A stretch of 64,000 nt of DNA from Paenibacillus melissococcoides (GTDB taxonomy: Bacteria > Bacillota > Bacilli > Paenibacillales > Paenibacillaceae). The stretch covers positions 144,001 to 208,000 of the forward strand of contig CALYLO010000001.1 of the NCBI GenBank assembly GCA_944800085.1. Reading direction: 5' to 3'. The notes under the pieces are model-generated. The model saw nothing but the letters and a program-made list of their open reading frames with translations. It ran no database searches and had not been told where the DNA came from. Positions 63,404 through 64,000 of the stretch are shown piece by piece (within the stretch, counting starts at the first letter, position 1; each line of letters opens with the position of its first letter). The position numbers and the translations under genes are program-made.

Positions 63404-64000
63404 CTAGGACGCGGTCGTCACGAATATGCTGAGCGGCGTATTCGATTCACCGGCGGTCATGAGGGAGAAGGTGAAGGTGGACAGGCCTTCCGGCGCCTCA
63501 TATTCGGCAATCCGGCATGCATCCTTGTTCGTCGGCAGCGCCGGAATGCGGAACACCTCCCCGCCGATCCGGACGGCGCCGGCATATTTTCCCCCGCGGG
63601 GATTGACCCAAATGTGGACCTTGGCCGGCGTACCCGTATCGTTCCGGATCGGAAGGCTCACCGTGTAAATCGCGCCGAATTGGGCGATATTGTTCACCGC
63701 TCCGCTGCCGCTGAGCGGATCGCTGCTGCCGGCCGTGAACAGCAGGTCTGGGGCGGGCTTCCCCCGAATTGGCGCGATTTCGCCAAGGCGCGATAATTAT
63801 GCGTCGTCCCGCCGACCTCGTATTCCGGCATAAGCGCCAACGTCTCCGAGAACGGCCAACTGCCGCGCGGATGCGGCTGCCCGGCGGCAGACAGCGGCTC
63901 CGATACGATCGTTCTCAGATCGGCAGCGGCGCTGCGGCTGCCCGCGGTCCGCACGACATAATGAAGCGGCCCCTCCCCTGAGCTCCGGAAGACAGTGAAT
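63404..64000 (-). pseudogene. C-terminal part of a secreted/stalk-type protein, frameshifted, runs off the window
   Basis: Two minus-strand frames join: the upstream one (from the edge to about 63,760: YVVRTAGSRSAAADLRTIVS ... MPEYEVGGTTHNYRALAKSRQ) and the downstream one (about 63,750 to 63,404: DLLFTAGSSDPLSGSGAV, FGAIYTVSLPIRNDTGTPAK, HIWVNPRGGKYAGAVRIGGE). A GGGGG run near 63,760 is the likely site of a one-base insertion. It looks like the beta-rich C-terminal half of a Paenibacillus stalk-domain exoprotein. The start lies beyond the window. Confidence 0.5.

Overview
The window looks like a chromosome segment of a Paenibacillus-type Firmicute. This rests on the gene families seen (LplA/B/C-type sugar ABC transporter with an adjacent AraC-type two-component system, a very large S8 protease with Ig-like and S-layer-type domains, a secreted AA10 chitin/cellulose monooxygenase, futalosine-route menaquinone genes) and on strong AGGAGG-type ribosome binding sites. 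Genus is an inference. About two thirds is GC-rich host-like DNA; positions 1-19,700 are clearly AT-rich and look acquired.

Region 1 (806-19,686) is a class-2-like DISARM anti-phage locus: drmE, a NERD-domain UvrD-like helicase, drmA, drmB, a PD-(D/E)XK protein and the 5-cytosine methyltransferase drmMII. No drmC (phospholipase D) is visible; its usual place is taken by the PD-(D/E)XK protein, and the NERD helicase is an extra gene between drmE and drmA. drmE is broken twice: an in-frame TAG at 1529, and an IS5-like element at 2768 that itself carries a group II intron in its terminal repeat. A second, near-identical, oppositely oriented IS copy sits between the nuclease gene and drmMII.

Region 2 (19,849-28,340) is a carbohydrate uptake unit: lipoprotein, internal terminator, two permeases, sensor kinase, AraC-type regulator and a Gfo/Idh/MocA oxidoreductase. 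Region 3 (28,400-36,417) holds a dispersed repeat, a damaged small gene pair and the 2,170-residue subtilase. Region 4 (36,628-44,187) is a compact biosynthetic operon (acyl carrier protein, ATP-grasp ligase, glycosyltransferase-like protein, radical SAM/SPASM enzyme, ABC-2 exporter, BtrH-like protein) in which the exporter ATPase, second permease and BtrH-like gene are all damaged. Region 5 (44,192-51,359) has sigma and lipoprotein remnants, an XRE regulator with a candidate operator, an MFS transporter, an OsmC protein, and an RNA-repair set (TROVE-type vWA remnant, RlaP-like nucleotidyltransferase with a frameshift, intact RtcB).

Region 6 (51,661-56,965) has a secreted peptide precursor with a coupled two-helix membrane protein, another secreted protein, an ECF sigma factor, an AA10 LPMO and an IS110 element with a long non-coding left flank. 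Region 7 (57,825-64,000) has a broken arylamine N-acetyltransferase, a second copy of the dispersed repeat, mqnB-mqnD, a coiled-coil protein, an acyl-ACP thioesterase, a broken phosphodiester glycosidase and a partial gene at the edge.

Throughout the window genes recur with single-base frameshifts, in-frame stops and clean internal deletions. This means either genome decay or assembly error; the pattern is reported as a finding.
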